Positions 1-12,359 of a DNA stretch of 64,000 bases are shown one piece after another; within the stretch, counting starts at the first letter, position 1, and the number at the start of each line of letters is the position of its first letter. The stretch covers positions 597,380 to 661,379 of the forward strand of contig JAJEKB010020951.1 of the NCBI GenBank assembly GCA_022393335.1, in the 5' to 3' direction. The stretch is from Macrotrachela quadricornifera. Lineage: Eukaryota; Rotifera; Eurotatoria; Philodinida; Philodinidae. A model generated the notes under the pieces. It was not told where the DNA came from. It did no database searches and saw only the letters and a list, made by a program, of their open reading frames with translations. Both the position numbers and the translations under genes were made by a program.

Positions 1-300
1 CATTGGTTGCTGCTTTTTCACCCATTTTACCGAGAGCTTCACATGCATTCCGTCTTACATCCACATTCTCATCTCCCAGTGCACTCACTAGCTTACTGAT
101 TACTTCATTGGTTGCTGCTTTTTCACCCATTTCACCGAGAGCTTCACATACATTCCGTCTTACATCCACATTCTCATCTCCCAGTGCACTCACTAGTTTA
201 CTGATCACTTCGTTTGTTGCTACTTTTTCACCCATTTCTTTGAGAGCTTCACATGCACTATTTCTGACAGATTGATTCTCATCTCTAAGTGCATTTATGA
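1..300 (-). repeat. 105-bp in-frame tandem repeats encoding HEAT units
   Basis: Units repeat with a period of exactly 105 bp (phase marks at 1, 106 and 211), each coding 35 residues with the core ALGDENVDVRRNACEAL. The first two units differ at only a few bases. The unit nearest the NACHT domain (210-300) is more diverged. Such similarity indicates recent unit duplication or gene conversion inside the sensor array. The array continues past the left edge of the window. Confidence 0.9.
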
Positions 301-2560
301 GTGATTGAATGAGCTTTGGGTGTGTATTATAAGTTGATAATATTGGAAGTAGCAGACAAGCTTTTTGCTTCACTTCTGAATCGTCGTGTTGAAGCAAGCT
401 GATTAGTTGGTCGAGTATGGTGGAGTCTCGTAATAATGAAGTGCTTTTTTGGAATGTATCGTATAGGTAATAGTATACATCATTGTACTTCGTTAGCGTT
501 GCAAATTGTATCCACTGTGCTATGATGTGTTTCAAATCGATATGGTATGGAAGTTTTGTAACATCAGTGATCTCTTCGAGACAAAAGAGGATTAGTTGTA
601 CATGTCTTATACCAACTAAATCCAATGGTTCGCCTAATAATGTGTTCCAGAAAGTAATTAGGGATTGTTTATATTGTTCTTCAGTAAGAAGACCTGAGGT
701 AAAACTAAATACTAATGCAAAACGTTGGTTGTATTTGTTAGTTTTAATAAAGTCAATTGCTTTTTGACTTGATGAACTCTTAAGAGCATTAACCAAGTAT
801 CGTGCTGCAAAATATTCTTGAAAACTGAGATGAACAAAGTAGTAGTCGATTTCTAGCTGAATGTGCGTACCGAGTGGCTTGTCGTTCATTGATTTCAAAA
901 TTCCAATATTAAGCAATTGTGGTTGATCTTCTAATGAGCATTGTGCCTCGATCTCAGCTTTTTGTAGCAATTCTGATCCCATGATTATTTTGTTATTCTC
1001 CATACCATGGAAAGCCAACGTCTCCAAGAAGACTAGTTCGTGCCTACAGCGTGCATAAACGTTTCTTTTACTCATATGTTCGGTTTTAACGGTTTGTCTT
1101 GTTAAATATCGTCGACATAGCCACTCTGTCATACTATCATATAGTTCTGTCATTGTGAGTGACTTTGGCTTCGACCTATCAGTATCACTCCAAAGACTAC
1201 AAATCAGTTCTAGATTGACAGGAATATGTGCAACACCCCAAATGCGAGGATTTAATTTTAAGAAGTTGAGTAGGCTTGGACTTTCTGAGGAAAGATCTTT
1301 TATTTGATCAAAGAATTGATCTGCATATTTGGCAATATTATCATCTGTAAAGCCTGTTATTTCCATTTTAACATCGTATGACAATGCGATCGCATATGGA
1401 CGAGACGTCAAGATGTGATGTTGTGTCTTACGCACATAGTTGAATACATCTTTTAATTGTTCTGGAATATTTTGAGCGAATTCATCATAACCATCTAGTA
1501 TCCATAAAACTTTACCTTCATCACATTGTTCCTTGAAGCGTCGTGTATCGTTCTCTAATAAAGTGTCATATACAAAATATTCTTTCTTCACAAGATCAAT
1601 TGGTGAATAGTCGCGACCTGGTAGATAGCGACTGCTAGTCAATAAACGTAACTGAATCAGAATAACCAATTGATATTGTGACCAAATTTCGCCTTTAGCC
1701 CATCGATAAGTAACATATCGACAAAATGTTGATTTTCCGATTCCAGCTCGCCCAAGTACAAGCACTTGCTTTAGTTTATCCTTGCATCTTTGAAAAATAT
1801 CTCTTATATCTATTACAGTCTTGGTGCCATATATTTCTTCAAAAGTATTGATGATTGCATCATTGTGTTGAGTCTGACGAAGTTTCTTCTCTTTTTCTCG
1901 TTGTTCTTCAGTTTCTACTATTGCTAAATTAATATAACTTTGTTCGATTGGAAAACTTTTTTCTTCATTTAATATACGATGAATACGATTGTTTCGTATG
2001 TATTCATGTTTAAGTGGTTCAAAGAAATCTTTTGTCTTAGAATCTGATTGTGTTACTGCAGTCGTAGGTTGATCTTTTATTCTATTAATAAGTTCATTGA
2101 CTTTCGTATCAAATTTCTCTCCAGAAAGTTTGTAGAAGTTGATGTATACCTCTCGTGAAACTATCAAACCCAGCCAGCTAGAAGGTCTCCATACATTTTT
2201 ATCGGCAAGCATACATGGAATGATGCGTTTCTTTTTGGTGTCCGCATAAGTTAATTCCTTTTCACAAGCGTCCGATTCCTGATATTCAGATGTCATAAAA
2301 CAACAGATGACATCAGCATTCTCAACCCCTTCTGCCATGCTAAACGAAAAACCAACATATTAAAATATTAATGGCAAATGATTTCGCTAACACCCATACC
2401 TTCTGTTTGGTTTGTCAGTCATACCACCTCGAATGTCCATCCAAGTTGGAATGCTTGCTTTAACTAAAGCATCATACACTTTTAATACGAAATCTTGACT
2501 TTTCCAATTATATGATAGCATGACATGTTTTTCCCTGTTGATGGCCATTGATACTATCAT
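1..2560 (-). CDS. TIR-NACHT-HEAT NLR-like protein, 3' end missing
   Basis: Two exons read on the minus strand: 2560-2400 and 2339 down to position 1, where the frame is still open. The intron 2399-2340 has GT-AG ends, and the junction joins AG|C as one serine codon. Exon 1 and the start of exon 2 give a TIR domain (MLSYNWKSQDF near the start, then VICCFMTSEYQESDACEKEL). A NACHT ATPase follows, with P-loop GRAGIGKST at about residue 250 and Walker B LWILDGYDEF at about residue 335. From about residue 690 it has near-identical 35-residue HEAT repeats. The start is the ATG at 2560; the in-frame ATG at 2548 is an alternative. At least 830 residues lie in the window. By family knowledge these are cytosolic STAND ATPases that oligomerise on sensing a ligand, in immunity or cell death; the ligand here is unknown. 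No stop or frameshift was seen. Confidence 0.9.
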
Positions 2561-4426
2561 AATAGAACCAGAAAATGATTGTTTGATGTTAAAAAATACT
2601 TAAAAGTAACAATAATGATAACTTTATGTAATAAGCGTTTTTTGCGTGTCGCACAAACCCCTTAATTCATCTCTAGTTAACCAAATCATTGACATTTCTA
2701 TTATATACATGAATTAAACAAGTTGAATAGATTTTAATCCTAAGTAAAAAAGAACTGGCTCAACAGTGATATACAAGTTAATCTACATGTCATTCACTGC
2801 AAAAATTTCTGATGTTCTACCCATATTTTAGCTAGACTGATAAAAAATATCATTGTTATTTCTTTCTTATTCTGAATCTACTGCCGTTCTCCTCATATAC
2901 GATCGATACATGTGATTGCTGTTTTTCTGTCTTTTACATGAGCATGTGCTAGCAGATTTCCCGCGGAGTCAAAACAATTTTAGATGAAACAGTCTTAAAC
3001 TCAATTTGAAAATGGAAGGAAAATTCATCTTCACCCTTTATACCCTGAAATGGTTCCAGAAGAGCCACTGATAAAATTATCACAAAAATAGAGTAGTGGT
3101 CTACCCAATATACCAATAGTATAAGCAGATCGATCAGGCGCCTTACCTTTAGTGCAGGGATATTCGATAACCACAGTGACCATTGAAACAGAGAAGGGAA
3201 TGGAAGAACTTTAACAGCCCTACTTCTTTTCTTCTTTATGACACTGTTAATTAGGCAATGTGCCTTCTATTCCTTTTTATTAGACTTCAATCCAAAACGA
3301 AAAGCTGGTAATATAAAAAGCTATTTTTAAACACTACATAAATTTTTGACAGAGATTATTTAAAAATACACATTTTTCTTTAAGTAATCATATCATCTGT
3401 GAAGACATTTAATCGATGATACATATTTTTTTTGGACTGGTTCTTTGATACGATTTACCAATAATATATTCATGGCATCTATTATCTCTCTCCTTCTGTT
3501 CAATAGTTGTTTTAGGATCCATCTGATATCTTACCATTTCTTATCTGTCAAGCCATTGTAAAATTTTTGAAATGCATTTAGTTAAATAGTAGACACTTTT
3601 GTCGGTACAGATGACACAACGCAGCCTCAACCTCTCTATTGTGCGTTAGTGAAAAACCATTTGGAAAATAGAAACATGCTTCAGTGCGCATCCTTTGATT
3701 GACAATACACTGATTCCGGTAAACTTTTACACACTCTTATAAAACAGTTATATATTTTTATAAATTTTGTATCGACTTTTACAAATTCTTATAAACTCTT
3801 ATAAATCATTGTAGATCCTTCAGAAAAGTCTGAATTGTGTTGCCATTCATTTCGCCCATGAACAATTACCGTCATTTGTTAGCGGACATAACAAGTTCTT
3901 GCAAGATCAACTTCATTTTTGACCCTATATACGTGCTTATCTGTAGCAGTAACGTGCAGTAGACTGATAAGTTATTGGAAAAACTAAAAAGATCTTCTCA
4001 TTCTTCATATAATAATCAATTCTAGTTTATTAGTGTAATATATGACTAAGTTAATCTTCAGTAGATTGAAAATTTATTATGTGTAGTTGTTGCGTAACAA
4101 AAAAACTTTTGCTTGATAGAAATGATCAAAAATTTTAATGCGTTTAATACTATGAATCTCCACATATCTGTGTGATGGTCAACCGAATTTCCAATACCAA
4201 CAGATATCGCTATATTTAAATATAAAGTGAAAAATATTGAATTTAAGATTTATCTATGATGAAGCTAGAAAATTAGACTGTAATAGATGAAGCTAGCTTT
4301 TTGATTTTCAGGCAACAAACCAAGTTTTACACTTTCAGCAAACAATATAAGACATAATTTTTACCCATATATTCAGTATTTGTCTACCGGAAACAGATTA
4401 CAGTATGGTTTTTCCTTTAGTCAGTC
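2561..4426. other. Upstream region of the NLR-like gene, no gene seen
   Basis: AT-rich sequence with no convincing open frame or recognisable element. The promoter of the minus-strand TIR-NACHT-HEAT gene should lie in the first few hundred bases. A loose ACTCTTATAAA-type repetition occurs near 3730-3810. Confidence 0.5.
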
Positions 4427-4577
4427 AGAATTCAGCAAAAGCTTTCTCTAATATCATAACAATGAAATATGATGTTGTTCGAGAGTTATGAGAGAGGATC
4501 TCTCATAATTTTCTGACTGAGTCAAACAACACCATGTTGCACCATTATAACACTAGAGAAAATCTTTGCTGAATTCT
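4427..4577. repeat. 151-bp inverted repeat (foldback)
   Basis: Arms of about 70 bp start with AGAATTCAGCAAA and end with its complement, and meet near 4500 at GAGAGGATCTCTC with almost no loop. The arms differ at scattered bases, so it is an old hairpin. It may be a small foldback transposon, but no target duplication was resolved. Confidence 0.7.
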
Positions 4578-5200
4578 CATTAGCTGGTAACAATGACTCT
4601 CAATCAAGCATATTCTAGCTTAATTTTCTTCATTATTGTAAGGATAAAACATGGTATTGTTCGGGCTAATTAGGACCTGATAGAGATTTCTTTTGTACGA
4701 ATGAGAAATATCACGTTTTATTCTTTCCATAATAGTGAAAATTCATATTGCCAATTGCTTAGATAGAAAAGTATTGTGAAAATTTTTATATACTGGTGAA
4801 TATCTGTTACTGATTAGGTGCGTTTGTCTAGCGACTACATTTATCAATTGATCCGTTAACATTCTCGTTGCACCCCTAGTTTCTGCGTCTACTACCATTA
4901 TTTTATTGAAAACTATGCGAATATTCAATAACTTGAATACACATTATTTCAAAAGGGGTACAATAGTCAAAACTTTGTCAAGTACATCATACAGTCGAAC
5001 AACTGCACAATCAACTTGAACAGTTGCACGCTCGAAGTGAATAGAATTTATGCAAGGTTGCATTGAAATAGAGACCCTGATAAACAACCAATCTCGTGTA
5101 TTTAACTATATTCATATGGCATAAAACGCATTATAGTCGTCGAGAATAAGTACAGTTGATAGTTTTCTTTTATTTTGTCATTACGGGGATGGATAATACC

Positions 5201-5740
5201 TAGGATGTACCAAAAGTTCGGATCATAGTGTTTACAGGGTTTTGTCGGATGAGGTCATCTATTCAGAAATGAGAAACCCAATATGTCATGTTGTAGCGCT
5301 TTTCAAGGCGCATTGAATGATATATACTCAATTCTGTTTTTATAAGACTCTAGAGGAATTGAAATCAGTTTACTGATAGATGACTGCACATCCACACCCG
5401 TACTCATATTCAAGTAAGACAGGTAATAAATATTGTAGTCCTCAGCACTAATCGAAAGTATTTGTAAAATATTCTTTCTCATATACGATTTTGTGGAGCT
5501 TTTGACGAGTTACAACCTCATACACTTAGCATCTCGAGTCATCTTACGGATGTGTAGTCATCTATCAGTAAAACAACTCTATTTTCTCTAAAGTCTTATG
5601 AAAACAGAATTGATTATATACCATTCGATGCGTCTTGAATAGCTCTACAACACGATATATTTGGTTTCTCAATTCTGAATACGTGACCTTATTCGACAAG
5701 GACCTGCAAACGCCATGATTCGGACTTTTGATACATCCTA
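5201..5740. mobile_element. Foldback MITE, copy A
   Basis: The left arm (from TAGGATGTACCAAAAG) and the right arm (ending CTTTTGATACATCCTA) are inverted copies about 200 bp long around a central part. Several arm motifs, such as GATAGATGACT and AATTCTGTTTT, recur inverted. There is no coding capacity beyond chance frames. A related copy lies at about 8970-9340, so this is a dispersed family. Confidence 0.75.
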
Positions 5741-8289
5741 AATATTTATGCAATCTGCCAAAGAAACAAGCGTCAATTCCTTGTTATATATGGCTACTTC
5801 CTCGATGCACTTCAAATTAATTGTTCTCTTCAAAAAGGATCAAATGAAAAACTGCAGTCCCTATTGGATACAATCATTCCATGTGCTTGATTACGTGTCT
5901 TGTTTTCATCAAATACTTCGGATTGATACTTCAGAGCACGAACCGGTTGGAAAATGGTAAAATGGTCCTATCTGATCGGTCGAGAAACTCTTCTCAAATC
6001 GGTGAAAATCTGGTAAACCGATAAAATACTAATAGAAACCAGCGAAACACAGACAAAGCTTTTTGGAAATCGATTTTTAGAAAAAAAATTCCTCCAAGAA
6101 ATTAAATAGTTTGTGAGTGCATGCAACCGAAACTTGGCATAATGAGCTTATTATATGAAATCTTAAAACCACTAATAAAATTAATATCTATCATGAACAT
6201 CTTTTTCCTTATCTTGACTAAGGCGTAGAAACTTAGTTTTTGTAGTCAGATCTAGAGTCAAACGAGAAGATTTTTCAAAAGTTCCAGTCAATGAAATTGT
6301 GGTCTCTGTCGAATCTGTTCCGGCGCTGCAAAACGTCCTATTATACTGTATAAAGTATTTGAAGATATTCTAATAATTAAATTAGCTTCAGTTTCTCAAA
6401 TCATTATACTCACTACAGTAATCTTCTTTTAAAATTACATAGCATACGAAAAATTAATTTGCCTTATAAAGATTTTCAGTGAGATTTCTAGAAACTACAT
6501 ACAAAGAAAAAAGTTAGACTCAAATTTTTAGAATTCACACAAACAACTCGCATGAATACTAGGAACTGATCGTGAAACATAGTCCTTCGTTCCTGCATTA
6601 ACACTTAGAGTGTCGATGCATAATAAACTGATACCCCTTATATCGATCAATTATTCGAGAAAATACAAGATCCATGAATTACTTTGATGCTTCTAACTAC
6701 TAAGTCTTATTATATATGTTAAAGAAACTATTCAGATGTGAATGCATATGTTTTTGTTTTACTTGGAGTTAAATCTTAAATGGAAAATATATAGTGAAAC
6801 GCTCTTTCGGTGGGTAGTGCATTGTAATACTACAATAATTTTAAACTGAATGACGAACAATGGTATGCTCTGTCGCAAGTTGTTTAGCAAGGCCATGTAT
6901 AACAACTTACCTTTCTCTTTCTACGTCGCAGAGAGACACTTTGTGACAAATCAAAGCTTAAAAATGCCACGCTACTTCATTATTCAAATAAGAAATAATA
7001 TTCTTTTCTTTGCCACTCAATACCTGCCGAGCAACTTCCATTATATGATGAAAGCAGAAACTTCATCACCATTTTAATGTTTTTTTTTTATTTTACAATC
7101 AACATTCAATGAAAAAATATGAATTGTATGTCTTTGAGAGTAAACAGCTTCTCGCCCGTTGCTGAGCAGCTAAACACATGGATGAATCGTTTTTTTTGTA
7201 ATTTATTAGCGTATTTTTGTGTAAAATTCGCGAAAAGAGGTCATGTTTCCGCGGACATTAATAGAGAATCTTCCATAGAACTGTTTCATGCTGTTGAAAA
7301 CACTTTTTAATTGTTGATTCAGTTATCTCAAATGAAAACTCTACTCAGACTATGACTCAATCTAGAGTATTAGGTCATAGTATCTTGCTTGTGAAAGATG
7401 CGAGCTTAAGTTTCCCTCAAAAAAGTCCATATTCAATACAAACATCGAAATGAAGATAAATACACGGGAAGATATCTCTTCATTAGATCTTTCACAAACA
7501 ATATGAGTTTTCTTTTGGCATCTTATATCTTGAAAAATTTTTGATGGTTTCTGTCATGCTTCATTCAAAAAACAGGCTTTTTTAAAAACAGCAAAAAATC
7601 TTGTTTGTTTGTTCTCAGAACATATGTTCAATGACACCACCCCATGGCGTTCTATCACAATATTGTAGCAGGTCAAATATTGCTCATTGTTTGAAAGAGC
7701 GTGTGAAGCAGCAGTGCCGATGTGAGTTCGTTTTTTGAAAAAGGCTTGTTATTACTATAGTAGAAACCATTTTTGAAACTGAAGTGTCATTTTTTGAGAG
7801 TTTTTCGAATAGTCAGACTTCTCATCTGTTTTTTCTCTAAAGAAAGAAAGAAATTTAAAAAAAACTGACTCTCATGGGCACTGTATTCTGACATGTCCGT
7901 TCCATCAAAAAGAATTAAAAATGTAGAATGAGCCTGAACAGAGAATTTTAGAGGCTCGAGTGAGCTAGTTTTGACTCTTACTTTGTGGATATCTCCCTCA
8001 AACATCATGGTATAGGGCCAAATATTTTACCATAGTCATACTAACTAAGTTTTAACATATCCTGAAAACTTTATGCGATTCCAATATATCTAGCCTGATA
8101 TTAAATTTTGGAAGTGAGGGAAACCTTAAATAAGTTTAGAAGAATCATTTTAACCCTTCAACATTGATGAAAATAACTGTATTCAGTTTTTCAATATTGT
8201 TTCACGAATGGCTTGGTTATTTGAGCTCATAGATATTTCATTTAACAGAAAACAATTTATAGTCAAAATTTTTCCTATTCGACTGATAA
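5741..8289. other. Gene-free AT-rich spacer
   Basis: Only short chance frames are present (for example 6850-7077 and 7787-8008 on the minus strand). None shows a recognisable domain, intron pattern or compositional signal of coding. No repeat family was recognised. Confidence 0.5.
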
Positions 8290-8469
8290 TTAAATTCTAC
8301 GTGGAAACCATCCCATCGAATTCTATCAAAATCCCGGCCATCCTGAGACTTTCTGACATCGGAACCGACCGTTGGAATCTGGTCCCTAAAATTCCGACAA
8401 TTTTTGATAGGATCCTATTGGAAGTTGTCCAATCTCTGTAGGATTTGATAGTCGGATTCCTTGTCCTGG
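8290..8469. mobile_element. Fragment resembling a CCCAGG-ended element terminus
   Basis: The block ends in CCTGGG (8464-8469). It carries GATAGGATCCTATTGG and TCGGATTCC motifs, like the subterminal GGATCCTATAGGATC palindromes of the element at 16874-18962. It is less AT-rich than its surroundings. The matching left end was not found, so I call it a terminal fragment. Confidence 0.45.
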
Positions 8470-8969
8470 GATAAAAAAAAATGATATAGGTCAAAAGTTA
8501 ACCAAAGTTTGGAAAATTCACCATTTCAGAATAGTGTTATTTTGGTCTTTACTAGTGTGATGCAAGCAAGGCTGCGATTTTTCTTTCAACAGCCACTAAT
8601 CTTGTCAAGACATAAGTTTTGATATTAATTTGTCTAAAGTAAAAACATAGAAGAGGGGATCGAATTAGCATGAACCATATTGTGTCCTGCTCAATTTAGT
8701 GACTATTAGTCTTTTCCTTACAAGTTTTCTAATATTTTTTGAAAATCGATAGTGACTTGAGATTCGTGTTTAGCACGAAACTGGACCGAATGAGTTAGTC
8801 TCAAGTAATGCTATACACGCATTCAGTGTAGTTCAGATAATAGCTGAATCTTATCAATACAAGAGCAATAGAAGTATTTCGTTTTTCACGGTGATTCATA
8901 AATGTTAACAGCTATCAAGTTCTAATCTGTATTGTCCTTAAGCTCTTTTTAGCAGCTACAAAAATACTT

Positions 8970-9340
8970 AGAATTAACCAAAAGTTTGTAGAAAGAACCT
9001 CATCGGATAAAATAACATATTTAGAAATGAAAAACCAAATATGCCATGTTGTAAAGCTTTTTGAGGTGCGTCAAATGGTATATAGTAAATTCTGTTTTCA
9101 TAAGGCTTTGTAGAAACTAGAATCAATCTACTGATAGACGACTATACACCTACACCCACATCCCCACCCAAGTATGATATGGTTTTTGGCGAGTTGCAAC
9201 CCCATCTACATAACCTCTTCGATCATCTTATCAGTGCGGGTATGGATAAGTGTAGTTTTGAATATCTATTCGTCTATCAATAAATTAACTCTAGTTCTTT
9301 TAGAACTCTATGAAAACAGGATTTATTAAAGGGTAATTCA
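8970..9340. mobile_element. Foldback MITE, copy B (eroded)
   Basis: It shares with the copy at 5201-5740 the motif order ACCAAAAGTT, CATCGGAT, AGAAATGA, CATGTTGTA, TTCTGTTTTCATAAG and CTGATAGACGACTA. A right arm containing CGTCTATCAATAAA begins near 9227. The right arm is shorter than in copy A, so it is truncated or diverged. Confidence 0.65.
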
Positions 9341-10739
9341 GAAGTCTTGACTCGATTTGTATAATTAATTTTTTGTACTCAAACATATACTTAAAATTTT
9401 GGCTCTATGATAAAGAGATGCAGTAAACGACGTTCTACAAAATAGCCTATGCACTGTAAATTTATTTTAAATTCTACTTATTGGAAAATCGAGCTTAAAA
9501 AAGCTAAAGGATTTTTTAAGTTTTATGACTTACTCATTAAATTTCTACAAATTCGAAAATCAAGCATTTTCGAATTTGTAGAAATTCAATTTGATTTTCG
9601 AAAAAATTCATTTTCTAAAAATTGGAAAATCAACAACTGATTTTACAAGATTTGAAAAATCGTAGACATATTTACAGAAAATCAAATAAACAATAGCTGC
9701 CTAGTGGCTATTGTTTAATTGGATAATATAAATTAACCGACAACATCGGTCATTCATTTTCTTTTCGGCAGCTGTAGCGAGTAGGTTAATAATTTAATCT
9801 ATAGCTACAGTTCATGTTAGTCTGTATCGTGTTGACGAACTCAATTAATTGAGTTCATGAAAAAGTAATTGTAACAGTAAGTTTATTTTTAAATAAATAT
9901 TTTTATATTTTTTATTTTTATTTAGATCATCTGGTCGTCGAAATGAACAGTAAGTATAAATAAAAGAAACTTAAAGATAAAATGAAAATCAAATTTGATT
10001 TTCTACTTTTTAGAATATATTCCAATGGGTATATCGAATTCGAAATTCTAGGAATGACTATATGAATTCGCTCTTGATTTTCTAATTAGAAAATGAAAGT
10101 CGATAATTTTGATGTTTGGAATATGTTATTTTAAAGAATTTAGAAATTCATCGGTGAATTCATATAGGCATTCCTGGAATATCCTCGATTAAGCTCTATA
10201 ACTCATTTTCTACTTTACAGTGTGCTTTTTTAAAATATATGATAAACTAGTATTTGAAGTATATTAATATAAAAAGGGCATTCTATATCAAGAAAATATT
10301 TTTTATTTCCTCGTTTGTTGCATCGATTTGCTTTTCTTCAAACCGATAAGAATTTATTTTCTGGAAAAATCTCGGATATGCTTTTGTTAAAAGAAACGCA
10401 TATCAATCTAACAAGACTAAATTCTTTCTGAAGTAGAAAAGTCTTCTTGGACTTTTTCTTGAGTTTTATATAACTAATCTACAAAAGAAGATACTTTTAC
10501 ACAATTTTCTACTTCTGCAGCTTTGAAAATCTATTTTATCTTCTATACTCCTGTTTAAACCCAATTCTCAGCATCGTCATATAAAGTGCACTGTACCTTT
10601 GAAAAACCGAACAATTGTTTCATCCTCAATAAATGACTTAATCCAAGTTAAGACTTGATTGAAAGACAAATTTTCCATTAGTAATCACTTAGTATCTAAA
10701 ACAACAAGCATCAATATATATTTAAGATCAAAGATTTTA
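9341..10739. other. AT-rich spacer with small palindromes
   Basis: No gene was found. It holds short inverted repeats, for example around 9545-9590 (AAATTCGAAAATC and its complement) and 10045-10175 (AGGAATGACTATATGAATTC and its imperfect complement). At about 9915-9960 a single TTTATTTAG...CAGTAAGTATAA unit resembles one unit of the microexon-like arrays described for the CCCAGG elements. Confidence 0.45.
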
Positions 10740-11450
10740 TTTTGAATAAAATTTGATTTGTTTTACCTAATTCAAGTAATATTTAATAACCAAATAAAAT
10801 TAATAAAGATCACACTTAGAAATGAAAATAGCCAAAGGTAATGAATAAAAATTATCCAAGAAATCTAAAAAAATGAATATAAATAAATATGTATATTAAA
10901 AAATGAATAACTTTTTATTTCAAACAAAAAAATGCTTTCGCTTATACCTAGTTCAAGTAATGTTTAATTATCAATTTGTATAAATAAAGATGATAGATAG
11001 AATTGATAATAACCACAGAATTATCAATAAAAATTATCCAATAAATCTAAACAAATGAAAAGAACTCCATGTATGCTTAAAAATTAATGCCTTTTTTTAA
11101 ATTTTTTTTTCTTTTACCTAATTCAAGTAATATTTGATTACCAGATTGAATAAATAGAGATGATAGATAGAAGTGATGATAATCACAGATAATTAATGAA
11201 AATTATCCAAGAAATCTAAAAGAATCAATGTAAATAAATGCATAGTTAAATGTAATAAATTTTTATTTTAAATAAAAAATCTTTTCTATTTTACCGAATT
11301 CAAGTAATACTTGATCACCAAATTGAATAAATAAAGATGATAGAAAGAAGTGAGTATAGTCACATACAATCAATAAAAATAATACAACAAACTCAAACAA
11401 ATTAATATTAATAAAGATGTATTCAAAAATTAATGAGTGTTTTTGAATAA
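10740..11450. repeat. Tandem array, about 175-bp unit, 4 copies
   Basis: The motif TTCAAGTAATA/G recurs at 10771, 10952, 11122 and 11299 (spacing 181, 170 and 177 bp). It sits in a longer diverged unit containing AATAAAGATGATAG and AAAATTATCCAA. The array is non-coding, AT-rich and satellite-like. Confidence 0.75.
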
Positions 11451-12359
11451 GAAATGTTTTCTGGATTATGTAACTAAAACAATTGTATGATAACGTAATT
11501 CAATGGATGAGTACGAGACAATAAATCAGCCAAAAATAACAAGCGAAAACAATTAGTTTAATAAATTGAGAATCGGAATTAAAAGCTGAACTCCCTCATT
11601 TATTAGATAAGTTTTAAATGATATTCTTCGGATTTATATCTGATTGGATATTTCTTTAAAAAATATCGTTTCATGTACACTAGCGACATAGAGAGATAGA
11701 ACAAAGAGAATCGAAATAGTGAAAGGAATAGTGTTTACGTAATATAAAACATATAAAATTTCGTTATAGACTAAGAATAGAAAGTCAATAAGTAAAGAAA
11801 TTTCAGAATAGTTTAATGATAAATGCACTAGTTGAATGAAATTCTCCTAAAGGTTTTACTGAATATTGAAACTTTTTTTAATTCAAATGATACTTTTTTT
11901 TTTATTTCAAAGCTTTAGATAAGTCATTAAACGTATAGAATATCTTTTTGCGATCTTTTCAGTATTTCAGCTTCAGTTTGAGTTATTGTAACAAATAGAG
12001 CAAGTGATTAAAAGAAACCAAAACGTTATTTCCTTATCTCCTTATGCACTGAATATAATCGATTAATCTCTCGACACTCAACTAATGAGTTTCTGGATTT
12101 GATAGATAAGCTTCGTATTATCTGTATAATCACCTGATTCTGTCTTTCTCTGACTTATGCATTATATATTCATACAGGCAGTTCTTCAATATTTCTTTCT
12201 TATGCCTACAGTTTGAGATAATAAAATTTACTACATTCTATTGTATCTTTACATCGATTAGTATTCTCAAGTTGACTATTATAGTGAATAGTGGCATATT
12301 CATGGTCAAACGAGTAAATGAAAAATTATCGATAATACACATTACTATATATGCTTTCA
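11451..12359. other. AT-rich spacer, no gene seen
   Basis: No open frame with coding character, no recognised repeat and no splice-bounded exon series was found. Confidence 0.45.

Noticed and set aside
3..767. Plus-strand frames at 3-275 and 483-767
   Set aside because: They lie opposite the TIR-NACHT-HEAT exon, whose minus-strand frame has recognisable domains throughout.
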